From Rubinisphaera italica (GTDB lineage Bacteria > Planctomycetota > Planctomycetia > Planctomycetales > Planctomycetaceae): 64,000 bases of DNA. The notes below the pieces were generated by a model that searched no databases, was not told where the DNA came from, and saw only the letters and a list, made by a program, of their open reading frames with translations. The translations under genes were made by a program, and so were the position numbers. The stretch covers positions 1,302,001-1,366,000 of the forward strand of contig NZ_SJPG01000001.1 in NCBI RefSeq assembly GCF_007859715.1, given 5' to 3'. The number at the start of each line of letters is the position of its first letter. The stretch's first letter is position 1. This document shows, one piece after another, positions 54,648 to 64,000 of the stretch.

Positions 54648-56144
54648 TTATTCATGAGCAGACAATTGATAATGCGCTATTGAGATCGCTTTGAGAAGTC
54701 CACGGGCCTTATTTAATGTTTCTTCGTATTCCATCGAAGGAACACTATCGGCCACCATGCCAGCACCGGCTTGCACATAAACCTGATTTTCCTGTTTGAC
54801 AAGTGTCCGCAGGGCAATACAGGTATCCATGTCGCCTGTGAAATCGATATACCCAACCGCTCCCGCGTAAGGGCCGCGACGATGCCGTTCGAGTTCATCG
54901 ATGATCTGCATCGCACGCACTTTGGGGGCTCCGGAAACCGTGCCTGCGGGCAATGCTGCTCTCAGGGCATCCAGAGCAGACAACTCTTTGCGTAATTGCC
55001 CCGTTACATTGGATGTGATGTGCATAACGTGGCTGTAACGCTCGACTACCATCACATCTTTGACTTCAATCGAATTGTACTCGGCGACGCGGCCGACATC
55101 GTTCCTTGCCAGATCGACCAGCATCACATGCTCTGCCCGTTCTTTGGGATCAGCCAGCAAATCCTCTTCCAGAGCCTGATCTTCCTCGGCTGTTTTGCCG
55201 CGAGGTCTGGTTCCTGCCAGCGGTCGAACGGTCACTTCGCCATGCTCAACTCGCGTCATGATTTCGGGAGAACTGCCAACTAATGTCACCTCGGGAGATT
55301 TTACCAGGAACATAAACGGACTGGGATTCACCACCCGCAAAGCTCGATAGATCGCCAGCTCGCTGGCAGAAGTTTCGAGTTGTAATCGCTGGCTCAAAAC
55401 GACCTGAAAGATATCACCCGCTCGAATGTATTCCTTGCTCGCTTCAACAGCCGCCTCAAATTCCGGTCGTTCAAAATTCGAAGTCCACTCGAGAGTTCGT
55501 TCATCGTCGAGTCGAAGTTGTTCTGGAGGAATCGGGTTGGGATTGGTTTCCAGCTGACGGCATAAATCCTGGAGCGTGTCGCTGGCTTGTTTATAAGCCT
55601 CTTCGAGAGATTTCTCATCAACTTTGGCGATCGCGACCACGAAAATCGTTTTATTGATATGATCAAAAATGACCATTCGGTTGTACAAACCGAACAGCAT
55701 ATCGGGAACATGCCGATCATCTTCGGGAGCATTGGGGAGATGCTCGGTATAGCGGACAACATCGTATCCGGCATAGCCGACCGCTCCCCCACAAAAACGT
55801 GGCAACTGAGGGTGTGGAGCCATGCGGTAGGGAGCCATCAATTCGCCAAGCAGATCAAGAGGATCGTCGCAGGTCAGGCTTCGCGAATTTCCCTTTTCAA
55901 CAATCGTAACTTCGTTCCCTTTGGCTTGAATCGTCAGAAAAGGATTGGAGCCAATAAAACTGTATCGTCCAATCCGCTCGCCACCGACCACGCTCTCAAA
56001 CAGAAAGGAATGCTCTTCCTTGTGAAGCCTGCGATAAGCCTCGACCGGAGAGAGGGAATCTCCCGTCATTTGGCAATAGACTGGGACCAGAGTTTGCCCC
56101 TGAGCCTGTTGTTGAAACGTTTCAAAGTCCGGAAGTGGCGTCAT
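54648..56144 (-). CDS. trpE: Anthranilate synthase component I
   Basis: First committed step of tryptophan synthesis: converts chorismate to anthranilate with ammonia from the TrpG subunit. The 498 residues have the regulatory N-terminal region ([20 protein letters not shown], with the Ser/Leu motif of the Trp site) and the chorismate-binding domain: [66 protein letters not shown]. The signature residues of TrpE rather than PabB are present. No trpG or other trp gene is adjacent. The upstream region holds the rny terminator. Confidence 0.95.
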   Translation of the reverse strand: MTPLPDFETFQQQAQGQTLVPVYCQMTGDSLSPVEAYRRLHKEEHSFLFESVVGGERIGRYSFIGSNPFLTIQAKGNEVTIVEKGNSRSLTCDDPLDLLGELMAPYRMAPHPQLPRFCGGAVGYAGYDVVRYTEHLPNAPEDDRHVPDMLFGLYNRMVIFDHINKTIFVVAIAKVDEKSLEEAYKQASDTLQDLCRQLETNPNPIPPEQLRLDDERTLEWTSNFERPEFEAAVEASKEYIRAGDIFQVVLSQRLQLETSASELAIYRALRVVNPSPFMFLVKSPEVTLVGSSPEIMTRVEHGEVTVRPLAGTRPRGKTAEEDQALEEDLLADPKERAEHVMLVDLARNDVGRVAEYNSIEVKDVMVVERYSHVMHITSNVTGQLRKELSALDALRAALPAGTVSGAPKVRAMQIIDELERHRRGPYAGAVGYIDFTGDMDTCIALRTLVKQENQVYVQAGAGMVADSVPSMEYEETLNKARGLLKAISIAHYQLSAHE

Positions 56145-56215
56145 GAGTTAAGTTCAATAACGATGAGTGAATTGTGATTGAATTTGCGAAGCGTAATCCA
56201 ACAAATTTTATAAAA

Positions 56216-56251
56216 CAACACGTTTCCAGGTCTGACCCTGAAAACGTGTTG
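56216..56251 (-). terminator. Intrinsic terminator of rny
   Basis: CAACACGTTT... at 56216-56230 pairs with AAAACGTGTTG at the other end, near-perfect with a short central loop. On the minus strand it is followed by GTTTTATAAAATTT. It lies about 20 bases after the rny stop and before the trpE start, separating the two genes. Confidence 0.8.
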
Positions 56252-56268
56252 AAAGTTCATCAATTTTA

Positions 56269-57816
56269 TTACCGTGCATATTCGACAGAACGGGTTTCTC
56301 GCATGACGGCGACTTTCACTTCACCCGGATACGTCAAATTCTCCTCGACGGCTTTGGCGATTTCACGAGCCAGTGCAGCCGCTTCGCGGTCGTTGACATC
56401 CCGAGGATCGACAATCACGCGAACTTCTCGGCCAGCTTGAACAGCATAACACTGTTCGACACCGGGGAAGCCGCAGACCAGACCTTCGAGTTCTTCGAGT
56501 CGTTTCGCATACTTCTCGAGTGTTTCCCGTCGAGCTCCTGGACGGGCAGCGGAAATCGCATCGGCTGCGGCGACCAGTACAGTGTAAATATAGTCAGGCC
56601 GAATATCGTCGTGATGGCCAGCAGCCGAGTGGACAACTTCTTCGCCTTCAGAATAGCGTTTGAGCAAATCGGCTCCGATGGCGGGGTGGCCCCCTTCCAT
56701 TTCATGGTCTGCTGCTTTTCCGATGTCGTGGGTAAACCCACAGCGTCGAGCCAGATCGCCATCGAGACCCAATTGTTCGGCCATCATGCCAGTCAGGTGA
56801 GCGACTTCGATCGAGTGACGCAAAACGTTTTGTGAGTAACTGACGCGGAAATTGAGACGGCCCATCAGTTGGATCAATTTCTCATGCAAACCGGGAACGT
56901 CAGCTTCCTGAGCCGCTTCCTGGCCGAGACGCATGATCCGTTCATCAATTTCCTTTTGACATTCCGAAACAATCTCTTCAATCCGAGTCGGATGAATACG
57001 ACCGTCCTGAATGAGCCTCTGCATGGCCATTTTTCCGATTTCGCGGCGGACACTGTCAAAGGACGAAATGATAACCACGCCCGGAGTATCATCGACGATC
57101 ACATCCACACCGGTCAATTTCTCGAAGGTGCGAATGTTGCGACCTTCCCGCCCGATGATACGGCCCTTCATTTCATCGCTGGGGATATCGATGCTCGAAA
57201 CGGTAATTTCTGAGGTGTGAGCAGAGGCATACCGCTGCACGGCCATGCCGATAATTTCCCGGGCTTTGGAGTCACAGGTCTCTTTGATCTCTGCTTCGTG
57301 CTTGAGGATCAACTGACCTGTTTCGTTTCGCAGTTCGGTTTTTACGCGATCGAGCAGACGTTCGACGGCTTGTTCTTTTTTCAGGCCGCTGATTTTGTAG
57401 AGCTCTTCCTGCTCCTGTTTGAGGATGCGGGTCAGCTCGGTTTCGCGGCGTTCTGCAGTTTTAAGGCGTTCGGTCAGTCGATTCTGCATCGACTCAATCA
57501 TCCGCTCCCGTTTGGTCACATTTTCCTGCAGGTCTTCGAGTGTAGACTCGCGTTTGTCCATTTTGCGTTCGAGATCGCGAATTTCGTTTCGCTGTTTACT
57601 CAACTCGGCTTCGAGTTGTTCGCGACGCTTGAGGACTTCTTCCTTCGCGGCAATTTCACCATTTTTGCGAATCACCTCGGCTTCACGCTTGCCATCTTCG
57701 AGCATCTGGTCTTTGGTGCGATAACTCGCTCCCAGCCGTACGCGTTCCAACATGTAGCCGACAGCTAAGCCGACTAACAGGGCGATTCCGCCCAAAATAT
57801 ATGCTTCTGTTCCCAT
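56269..57816 (-). CDS. rny: Ribonuclease Y
   Basis: Membrane-anchored endoribonuclease that initiates mRNA decay. The 515 residues have an N-terminal transmembrane anchor ([19 protein letters not shown], residues about 4-24), a long coiled coil rich in Glu, Lys and Arg (about 30-200), a KH domain ([29 protein letters not shown]), and an HD domain with the catalytic His363-Asp364 in [14 protein letters not shown]. Length matches the family. GGAG about eight bases before the ATG fixes the start. A strong terminator follows. Confidence 0.96.
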   Translation of the reverse strand: MGTEAYILGGIALLVGLAVGYMLERVRLGASYRTKDQMLEDGKREAEVIRKNGEIAAKEEVLKRREQLEAELSKQRNEIRDLERKMDKRESTLEDLQENVTKRERMIESMQNRLTERLKTAERRETELTRILKQEQEELYKISGLKKEQAVERLLDRVKTELRNETGQLILKHEAEIKETCDSKAREIIGMAVQRYASAHTSEITVSSIDIPSDEMKGRIIGREGRNIRTFEKLTGVDVIVDDTPGVVIISSFDSVRREIGKMAMQRLIQDGRIHPTRIEEIVSECQKEIDERIMRLGQEAAQEADVPGLHEKLIQLMGRLNFRVSYSQNVLRHSIEVAHLTGMMAEQLGLDGDLARRCGFTHDIGKAADHEMEGGHPAIGADLLKRYSEGEEVVHSAAGHHDDIRPDYIYTVLVAAADAISAARPGARRETLEKYAKRLEELEGLVCGFPGVEQCYAVQAGREVRVIVDPRDVNDREAAALAREIAKAVEENLTYPGEVKVAVMRETRSVEYAR

Positions 57817-58601
57817 CGGTATAACTCCGACCGGGAGACGTGCAGCTCACCTAAATGCAGCCAGAATAGACGCTTCTATGATCGACGTGACTGTCGATTT
57901 TTTTGTGATGGGTCGCGATCAAACTGAAACTCAAGTGTGCCATTCGTGAAGCATCCGGTAATGAGCGCGGGCGTTTGAAGGAAACAACCCTCGTTCGTCG
58001 GTTCATAATACGGAATACTACTGATTGACACGCAGTTTCGCGAGGACGGCGCAGCCCGACCAACCGACGTACTCGTACGTTTACTCTCGGAGAGAGTACG
58101 GAGTCTGCCAGTTGATGAGGCAATATGTCGAGCCTCCGGAAATGTCGAAACATTTCCAGCAGCAGACACAGTCCCAGAGTTGTGAAGAGGAGATACACCA
58201 TGAAAATTTCTCTTCCGCAGTTTGATTTCAGCCATCCCAGTCGTCTTGTCCTGGTACAATTTGCCCCAACTCCCTAAGAAACAGGAGGATTGGAGCGGTG
58301 GCGATCTTGAACGCTGCCCGATATTCTTAAAATAAATAATGTGAGCGAGTGTTCAGGCTGACGAACGCCTCTCAGTTCCACTAAGTTTGTTGTCATGTCA
58401 AGATCCATCTCGACAACCACAAGTCGCCTTAACAGATCTGACGGAATTTCCTCAAAGCATATTAACAGACGTCACCGGTTTATCAACTAACGGGTGGGTT
58501 GAAGGTTGAAGGGTAAAGGGTGAAGGGGCGGTTACTATTAGTTACGATGATCAGAATGATTTCACTCTCAACACTCAACCTTCAACACATAACCCATTCC
58601 T
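57817..58601. other. 785-base intergenic region between rny and tilS, structured but without a clear gene
   Basis: Two overlapping minus-strand frames (57876-58259 and 57851-58201) cover the first 440 bases, but their translations show no recognisable family and only one could be real. The DNA is rich in local hairpins, for example TACTCTCGGAGAGAGTA (about 58091-58110). A structured RNA such as 6S is possible but not demonstrable by eye. The last 110 bases carry GGTTGAA-type repeats (58497-58594). Confidence 0.4.
58497..58594. repeat. GGTTGAA-related inverted repeat upstream of tilS
   Basis: GGGTTGAAGGTTGAAGGGTAA (58497 onwards) is roughly complementary to ACTCAACCTTCAACACATAA (58572 onwards). 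It shares the GGTTGAA unit with the tandem array after dprA. It ends eight bases before the tilS start codon. Confidence 0.6.
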
Positions 58602-59591
58602 ATGCTTGAATTCGAAAAAAAACTGCTTTCTTCGATTTCTGCATCGGATATTAGATTAGGGAATATCTTACTGGCCATTTCGGGGGGGGCTGATAGCGTG
58701 GCGATGTTGCGGGCAATGGCTGCAATTGCTTCGAAAGCCAAAATTTCTCTCGAAGTTGCTCATTTCAATCATCAGGTTCGGCCTGATGCAGCCTCTGACC
58801 AAGACTGGGTTGGAGAACTTTGCAGTAAGCTGAGACTCAGATTCTGGACGAATTCCGTGAAGGATACCGATGATCAGCCAGATCCTGTCCAGAACGATGA
58901 AGCCTCGTTGCGGGAAATGCGCTATCAGTTTCTCGTTGAAACGGCTCATTCGGCAAGTTGTCAGAGCATTTGCGTCGCTCATCATGCCGAGGATCAGGTG
59001 GAAACTATTCTCCATCACCTCATTCGCGGCACTGGTTTACGTGGAATGCAGGGGATTCCTGAAAATCGAGTGATGGAATCTGGAATCGTACTCCGTCGGC
59101 CACTTTTGAAGTTTTCCCGTCAGGAAATTCTCGATTATCTCCAGGAAATTGGTCAGGAATACCGGCACGATGTTACGAATGACAATCAGAGTTACACCCG
59201 CAATCGAATTCGTCAGGAATTAATACCTCTCCTGCAAACATACAATGCGAACTTCTCACAGCATCTGATTGGGCTGAGAAATCAAATTGTAGAAGCTCAT
59301 GCGTTTCATCTCGATCTCGTACGAGCTGCTCTCAAGGAAGCCGTTTTATCGAATCAGGCCGATCATGTTCGTGTTCTGGTTAAACCGATTTGTGATTTGC
59401 CTGAGTTCCTGCAACGGGAATTCTTTGTGGAATTGTGGTCCCGGAATAACTGGCCTCGTCAGAAAATGACCTCAGATGATTGGGAGCGGATTAAAAATAT
59501 GCTCACTCAAACCGAGGGGCGTTTGAAACTGTCGGCTGGCATTATTGTGGAACGACGTGCTCAAATGATTGTGATTGAACGCGAGAATTAA
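58602..59591 (+). CDS. tilS: tRNA(Ile)-lysidine synthase
   Basis: Converts cytidine 34 of the tRNA-Ile CAU anticodon to lysidine, so that it reads AUA. The 329 residues contain the N-type PP-loop ISGGADS at residues 26-32, the VAHFNHQVRPDA strand, SICVAHHAEDQVETILHHLIRGTGLRGMQGI and RPLLKFSRQEILDYLQE, all diagnostic. It is the short form, with little C-terminal extension. It is convergent with mutL, with nine bases between the stops. No ribosome-binding site is obvious next to the repeat upstream. Confidence 0.95.
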   Translation: MLEFEKKLLSSISASDIRLGNILLAISGGADSVAMLRAMAAIASKAKISLEVAHFNHQVRPDAASDQDWVGELCSKLRLRFWTNSVKDTDDQPDPVQNDEASLREMRYQFLVETAHSASCQSICVAHHAEDQVETILHHLIRGTGLRGMQGIPENRVMESGIVLRRPLLKFSRQEILDYLQEIGQEYRHDVTNDNQSYTRNRIRQELIPLLQTYNANFSQHLIGLRNQIVEAHAFHLDLVRAALKEAVLSNQADHVRVLVKPICDLPEFLQREFFVELWSRNNWPRQKMTSDDWERIKNMLTQTEGRLKLSAGIIVERRAQMIVIEREN

Positions 59592-59600
59592 CACTCAAGA

Positions 59601-61583
59601 TCAAGCACCCAGTCGCCCGAATTGCCGATCGAGTTCTTCTCGACTCAACACCAGAGCTGTCGGTCGACCATGGGGACAATGATGAGCATCATCAGCCGAT
59701 TCCCGCTGTGCAAGCAGGGCAATAATTTCATCGGCGGTCAGTTTCTGGCCCGCTTTGATCGCTGCCTTGCAGGCCATCATATGCAGGGTTTCATCGAGCA
59801 GATCGCGTCGACTGACTGAAGCAGACTCGTCAAACTTATCTGCAAATTCGAGCATTACTTCCGAAATCACATTGTGCCCCAGAAACACGGGATGACTGCT
59901 CACCGCGAGCATCCCCCGGCCGAATTCTTCGATTTCAAACCCCATCTGCAACAGCAAATCCTGATGCTCCATCAACAGTGCCATTTTCTTGGCATCCATT
60001 TCCAGAGTGACCGGCATTAACAATCGCTGTGTTTCGGTCTTTCCGTCCAGCACTTTTTTGCGGAATCGTTCGTAAAGCACCCGCTCATGCAGGGCATGCT
60101 GATCAATGACCGTCAAGCCCTGCGGAGTATTCAGCACAATGTAACAATCATCGACCTGTAAAGCCTGAATTCCGGATGAAGAGATGGGCTGTGCGGCAGG
60201 CATCACCACAGGCTGCGTAGCATTCGTCTCCGAGTCCACCTCAGTCTCATCACTCAATTCATGATTTATTGGCGGCGAAGATTTGTGTGGTGAGGAGATC
60301 TGAAAGAACTCATTTTCATTGGGGAATTTTTGGAACTCGGCGACCGCTGTCGAATGATTTTGTGAGGTCTTTTTTGATTCGTACGATTGTGAATCTGATT
60401 CCAATGACTGAATCAGAGGACTGGTCGAAGGGGGCGTATCTGATTGCGGAGCGATAGTCGGTTGAGCCGGCTGCACCATTTGGGAACGAGCCCACGAGAC
60501 AAGATCCTGCTCAACTTTCTGCTGACGAACCTGCAGCTCGTTTTCATTTTTGGAAGATTGGCGAAAACTGAGTTCACTCTGCAGATCTGACTGCAGAAAC
60601 TTTGTGCGCAGAGTGGAGAGCAGTAAGCGGAACAGAAATTGTTGATCACGAAAACGAACTTCAGATTTTGTGGGATGCACATTGACATCAATCTGATCGC
60701 TCGGCATCTCCAGAAACAGAAAGGCGACGGGATGCCGCCCGGTCATCAGTAATCCCCGATAAGCCTCGTTCAAAGCGTGCTGCAGGGAACGATCTTGAAT
60801 ATACCGGCCGTTTAAAAACAGATACTGCGATTTGCGGGTCGATTTATTCAGGCTCGGATGTCCGACATAACCCCACAAACGCACGCCGCCATGCTCTGCC
60901 TCGATCGGAATTAATTGTTCGACGGTTTGTGAGCCATAGAATAACGTGAGGCGTTCGGTCAATTCGTTTGTGGCTGGCAGCCGATGGACGGACTTTCCGT
61001 TGTGTGTCAATGAAAGTTGCATCCGCGGGCAGGCCAGGGCGATGCGGGTGAACTGTTCGGAGATGTATCCGAATTCTGTCGAAGCTCGCTTCAAAAACTT
61101 CCTACGGACGGGAGTATTGCAGAACAGTTGTCGGATTTCGATTTGCGTGCCGGGAGCGCAGCCAATCGGACGAATATCCGACCGTTCTCCACAGGTGACT
61201 GCCAGTTCCGAACCGACGTGATCCTCCGCAGTCCGGCTGCGGATTTTGAAGTGACTCACTTCAGAAATCGATGCCAGTGCCTCCCCGCGAAATCCCATTG
61301 TCTGCACGCAGAACAGATCATCAGCCTGCCGCAATTTGCTGGTCGCGTGACTGGTCACAGCGAGCGGCAGTTCGTCTGCAGGAATCCCTTCACCATCATC
61401 GGCAATGCGGATTAACTCTGTTCCACCTTCTTCAATATCGACATCGATGCGGGTACTGAGTGCATCGAGACTGTTTTCCAGCAACTCTTTAATCACACTG
61501 GCAGGACGTTCAATCACCTCGCCCGCGGCAATTTTATTGACAACAGCCGGGCTGAGAACTTGAATATGGTGAGTCCGTCCCAT
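59601..61583 (-). CDS. mutL: DNA mismatch repair endonuclease MutL
   Basis: Couples MutS mismatch recognition to strand incision. The 660 residues have an N-terminal GHKL ATPase ([48 protein letters not shown]), a transducer domain, an unordered Ser/Gln-rich linker (about 335-450) and a C-terminal dimerisation domain. The metal-binding endonuclease motif [12 protein letters not shown] and the late CPHGRPT motif are intact, so nicking activity is expected, in line with the lack of a MutH-type system. The ATG at 61583 is used; an in-frame extension reaches 61655. Confidence 0.95.
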   Translation of the reverse strand: MGRTHHIQVLSPAVVNKIAAGEVIERPASVIKELLENSLDALSTRIDVDIEEGGTELIRIADDGEGIPADELPLAVTSHATSKLRQADDLFCVQTMGFRGEALASISEVSHFKIRSRTAEDHVGSELAVTCGERSDIRPIGCAPGTQIEIRQLFCNTPVRRKFLKRASTEFGYISEQFTRIALACPRMQLSLTHNGKSVHRLPATNELTERLTLFYGSQTVEQLIPIEAEHGGVRLWGYVGHPSLNKSTRKSQYLFLNGRYIQDRSLQHALNEAYRGLLMTGRHPVAFLFLEMPSDQIDVNVHPTKSEVRFRDQQFLFRLLLSTLRTKFLQSDLQSELSFRQSSKNENELQVRQQKVEQDLVSWARSQMVQPAQPTIAPQSDTPPSTSPLIQSLESDSQSYESKKTSQNHSTAVAEFQKFPNENEFFQISSPHKSSPPINHELSDETEVDSETNATQPVVMPAAQPISSSGIQALQVDDCYIVLNTPQGLTVIDQHALHERVLYERFRKKVLDGKTETQRLLMPVTLEMDAKKMALLMEHQDLLLQMGFEIEEFGRGMLAVSSHPVFLGHNVISEVMLEFADKFDESASVSRRDLLDETLHMMACKAAIKAGQKLTADEIIALLAQRESADDAHHCPHGRPTALVLSREELDRQFGRLGA

Positions 61584-61617
61584 GGACACGTGAACTCCGT
61601 GATCTAGTTGAGGAAAG

Positions 61618-61700
61618 CGGATATAGGAAAGCGGAAAGCCGGATCCCAAAATCACGATGTGGACAAGTGATAATCGGCTTTCCGCTTTCCGTCTTCGGCT
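61618..61700. repeat. Inverted repeat around the mutL leader
   Basis: GAAAGCGGAAAGCCGGAT (about 61636-61653) and ATCGGCTTTCCGCTTTCC (about 61672-61689) are complementary, and GAAAGCGGATATAG (61614) repeats the left arm directly. The structure lies in the leader of mutL. Confidence 0.55.
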
Positions 61701-61774
61701 TTAAGACTGTCCATTATACGGCTTCTCGGAAAATTGCAATTTCAGCGGCTCGATTCGAGAGCAGAAGGACATTA

Positions 61775-62590
61775 TTAAGGAGAATCGAGCTTTTCTTTGG
61801 CAATGACAGCCGTCGTTTCCTCCGGTTTCGCAGGACTGGAATCGATCGCAGTGGAAGTTTTATCTGGTTTGTTGGGTTTTTCTTCGTCCAGACTGAATTC
61901 CTCCTTAATCTGCTGACGGCGGATGGCGACCTGACGATCAAAAGCCGAGAGGGCATCGAGGGCTCGGTCTCGTGAGGTGACTAAGCCGATGATCAGATAT
62001 TGAGCACTGGCAATTCCAAAGCAGATCCAGCCGACCGAACCGAGAAAAATTGCACAGAGGATCGCAAACACTGGGGAAGAACGATTCAAGTGCTGGCAGA
62101 CAAGACCTTTAGCGATCGGTCGAAACTGTTTTTTTAGGGATTGCCAAAAGCCAATTTTTCGATCGTATTTGAATTTTGGGGGCCCCGGATGAATGATGGC
62201 GAACAATTCCTGGTCAGGCATCATTTCAATCACACCGATGACCATCATTATTCGTAACCCGGAGATCCATGCATCATTCATGCCTCCATCTGTAATCGTG
62301 GTTGGCCCGCCGAAATGGTCGATCCAGGAGAACATGGTCATTTCCATGTTCTTCGTTGCGGCCAACAAGACAAGAGTTCCTTTGAACCACTGTTCGAGAT
62401 CTTTTTCCAGCTCATCATCGAGTTCCTGCACCCGGAAGATGTGGCGGAGAATAAAGCGGAATACCGGAATAGCGATCAAGCCGAGCAGGATACGAAACAA
62501 CGGGCGCAGCACCGGTCCCAGAATTTTTATCTGATACAAAATTCGAAACAGACCGCCCACGCTTAATTTCCCCTGTGACCATGCTGACAT
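61775..62590 (-). CDS. Membrane protein of unknown function
   Basis: A 271-residue protein. Residues about 20-50 form a hydrophobic, Arg-interrupted segment ([22 protein letters not shown]), there is another at about 112-124 ([16 protein letters not shown]), and a strong pair at about 177-205 ([31 protein letters not shown]). The C-terminal 55 residues are charged ([13 protein letters not shown]...) and probably cytoplasmic. [22 protein letters not shown] is a conserved-looking motif I cannot assign. It stands alone upstream of mutL on the same strand. Confidence 0.68.
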   Translation of the reverse strand: MSAWSQGKLSVGGLFRILYQIKILGPVLRPLFRILLGLIAIPVFRFILRHIFRVQELDDELEKDLEQWFKGTLVLLAATKNMEMTMFSWIDHFGGPTTITDGGMNDAWISGLRIMMVIGVIEMMPDQELFAIIHPGPPKFKYDRKIGFWQSLKKQFRPIAKGLVCQHLNRSSPVFAILCAIFLGSVGWICFGIASAQYLIIGLVTSRDRALDALSAFDRQVAIRRQQIKEEFSLDEEKPNKPDKTSTAIDSSPAKPEETTAVIAKEKLDSP

Positions 62591-62784
62591 TCAGATTTCA
62601 GCATATCGAATTCATGGAAATCCGCACAGGCAAAATGGCATTCCATCAGGGCATGTCTCAGGCTTGACGTTGGTATCAACCTCAACAGAATTCAAATGAA
62701 CATCAATTCTTGATGGAAAACTCGGCATCTCTTCACACATCTGCGGCAGAATTTCACAATTCTGGGACCAGTGTGGAGTTGAAT

Positions 62785-63750
62785 ATGTCTGAAGTTGAAG
62801 CGGAATACGATCAATTGAAGATCGCCGGAGTGGAAGCCTACCGAAAGCGTCAGTTTCTGCAGGCGATCGAACTGTTCACACAGGCTACAGAGATCGATTC
62901 GAGTGATCCTGTCGTCTGGGAACTGCTCGGCACCTCTCAATTACGTTCGAGTTTGATGCACGATGCGGTCGATTCGTTTCAGCAAGCGATTGAAAAGAAC
63001 CCTCATCGATCGATCTCCTATATTAATATCGGAGCGATTTTTAATCGACTGGGGGAGTTTGACAAAGCGATCGATTTTTTACAGCGTGGATTACAAAGAG
63101 ATCGCCGTTCTGTAGAAGGCTATTACAATTTGGGACTGGCTTACCGTCGACTTGATGATTTTGAGCTGGCCATCACTGCGATTAAGCAGGTGCTCAGGCT
63201 AAATCCTTTGGAATGGGATGCCTTTTATCAGCTTGGGAAAATCTATCGGGATCAAGGAAAAACGAGTCAGGAGATCCACTATTATCAAAAAGCACTGGCC
63301 CTGGAGCCGGGCAACAAGCGGGTGCAGAAATCATTGCATCAGGCGATGCAGCAGCGCACGAATCAAGCCCGTGAAGTCAGCAGTTTTGGCAGGCTTGTCG
63401 ATGAGGCTCCTCAGCGACAGACCAACTCCACAACGATGCTACCTGCGTTAACGTCGAGTGAACGTTTGCATGACCGTGAAATCGTTCGCTTATGTGCAAT
63501 CGCAGCCGAATATGCCGCAGTCGATTATATGGAGTTTTTACAGGGAGAGGCACGGCAGATTCTCGATAAACTTAAAACACGTCTTTCGAGTGGGAAATCG
63601 TATTCGAGTACATTTCGCGAATTACATCAGGATTACCGTAAAACCGCACGAGATATCGCTGCCAAAAGAACGCTGGTCAATCAGAAAATGCTGCAGCTAC
63701 AGAACCACGAAAATCAGGTGCTCGCACAAATGGAAGCCAAGTTGCAGTAA
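62785..63750 (+). CDS. TPR-repeat protein
   Basis: A 321-residue cytoplasmic protein with about five tetratricopeptide repeats in the first 170 residues (IAGVEAYRKRQFLQAIELFTQATEID, SYINIGAIFNRLGEFDKAIDFLQRGL, YYNLGLAYRRLDDFELAITAIKQVLRLNP, YQLGKIYRDQGKTSQEIHYYQKALALEP), then a helical C-terminal part. The start at 62785 is chosen because GGAG lies six bases before this ATG; a longer frame begins at 62713 without such a site. Probably a protein-protein interaction scaffold; partners are unknown. Confidence 0.82.
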   Translation: MSEVEAEYDQLKIAGVEAYRKRQFLQAIELFTQATEIDSSDPVVWELLGTSQLRSSLMHDAVDSFQQAIEKNPHRSISYINIGAIFNRLGEFDKAIDFLQRGLQRDRRSVEGYYNLGLAYRRLDDFELAITAIKQVLRLNPLEWDAFYQLGKIYRDQGKTSQEIHYYQKALALEPGNKRVQKSLHQAMQQRTNQAREVSSFGRLVDEAPQRQTNSTTMLPALTSSERLHDREIVRLCAIAAEYAAVDYMEFLQGEARQILDKLKTRLSSGKSYSSTFRELHQDYRKTARDIAAKRTLVNQKMLQLQNHENQVLAQMEAKLQ

Positions 63751-63795
63751 AACAGTAGCTGGAAGCCAGTCCTGCGGGGCGATAAACCATCTCGG

Positions 63796-64000
63796 CTAAA
63801 TATCGCTGTCCTGGACTGTTTTCTTCTTGGGATAGCCGCTCCATATCAGTTTTTTCGCCGCCTTGGGTGTCTGGCCGGATTCGAGCATTTTGAGAATTTC
63901 ACGGATGGAAACATTCGTGTGCAGAATTTTCTGTAGCTGTTTCACTGTATCCTGCGGCACATGATGGATGCCGTTGCCCTGTCCGCTCTCGATAATCGAG
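63796..64000 (-). CDS. C-terminal fragment of an unidentified protein (runs off the window)
   Basis: A reading frame on the minus strand enters from the right edge and ends with a TAG at 63796-63798, giving about 67 residues ([17 protein letters not shown]... ending [11 protein letters not shown]). It is hydrophilic and has a basic tail. The codon pattern looks coding, but no family can be named from this piece. Confidence 0.55.
   Translation of the reverse strand, partial: SIIESGQGNGIHHVPQDTVKQLQKILHTNVSIREILKMLESGQTPKAAKKLIWSGYPKKKTVQDSDI

Noticed and set aside
56437..57768. Long open frames antisense to rny
   Set aside because: They reflect the strong codon bias of the Glu/Lys/Arg-rich coiled coil and HD domain. 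rny is certain.

Overview
The window reads as chromosomal DNA of a planctomycete (Planctomycetota, probably order Planctomycetales). This is inferred from family content, not from a marker gene. The key families are a formylglycine-type sulfatase, a DUF1549/DUF1553 protein next to a Tat-exported DUF1501 protein, a very large PVC-type haem-binding dehydrogenase-like protein, and many secreted proteins with no recognisable family. Base composition is moderate, genes are mostly widely spaced, and several starts are non-ATG. No rRNA, tRNA or CRISPR array was seen.

Layout. 1-6.8 kb: a truncated sulfatase, a glycogen debranching-type enzyme, an LptF/LptG-like permease, a stand-alone Hpt protein, an anchored hypothetical and an atypical SDR. 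6.9-11.8 kb: a minus-strand information-processing cluster, rplY-pth-rpsF-ssb-rplI-dnaB, without rpsR. 12.2-22.6 kb: secreted and membrane unknowns, a receiver-like protein, the DUF1549/1553-DUF1501 pair and asd. 22.6-31.1 kb: a UvrA-like ATPase, scpA, a TIGR04283-type glycosyltransferase, a FtsX/MacB-type ABC transporter with a His-rich loop, and a photolyase. 31.4-35 kb: ilvN-ilvC, a strong terminator, a LuxR-type regulator and an intact IS30-family element inserted at that regulator's start codon. 35.5-45.3 kb: a secreted hypothetical, glycerate 2-kinase, the PVC haem protein, an SPFH-GYF_2 protein, ispH and dprA. 45.5-56.1 kb: a TPR protein, a GT4 glycosyltransferase followed by asnB, pgsA-rimO, a DUF1080-like gene followed by hemW, and trpE. 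56.2-64 kb: rny, tilS convergent with mutL, a membrane protein, a TPR protein and one truncated gene.

Most genes are housekeeping: replication, translation, recombination and repair, branched-chain amino acids, aspartate-family amino acids, tryptophan, isoprenoids and phospholipids. The accessory layer is typical planctomycete secreted protein content plus one insertion sequence. Intergenic space holds several families of dispersed inverted or tandem repeats.

I found no convincing complete new multi-gene system. The best leads are: the IS30 insertion that detaches a LuxR regulator from its native upstream region; a UvrA paralogue that seems to lack the DNA-contacting insertion domain and has altered ABC signatures; an SDR without the catalytic Ser and Tyr; the His-rich extracytoplasmic loop of the ABC permease; and a probable CTG start for pgsA. 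Starts were moved inward where a better ribosome-binding site or family alignment supported it.
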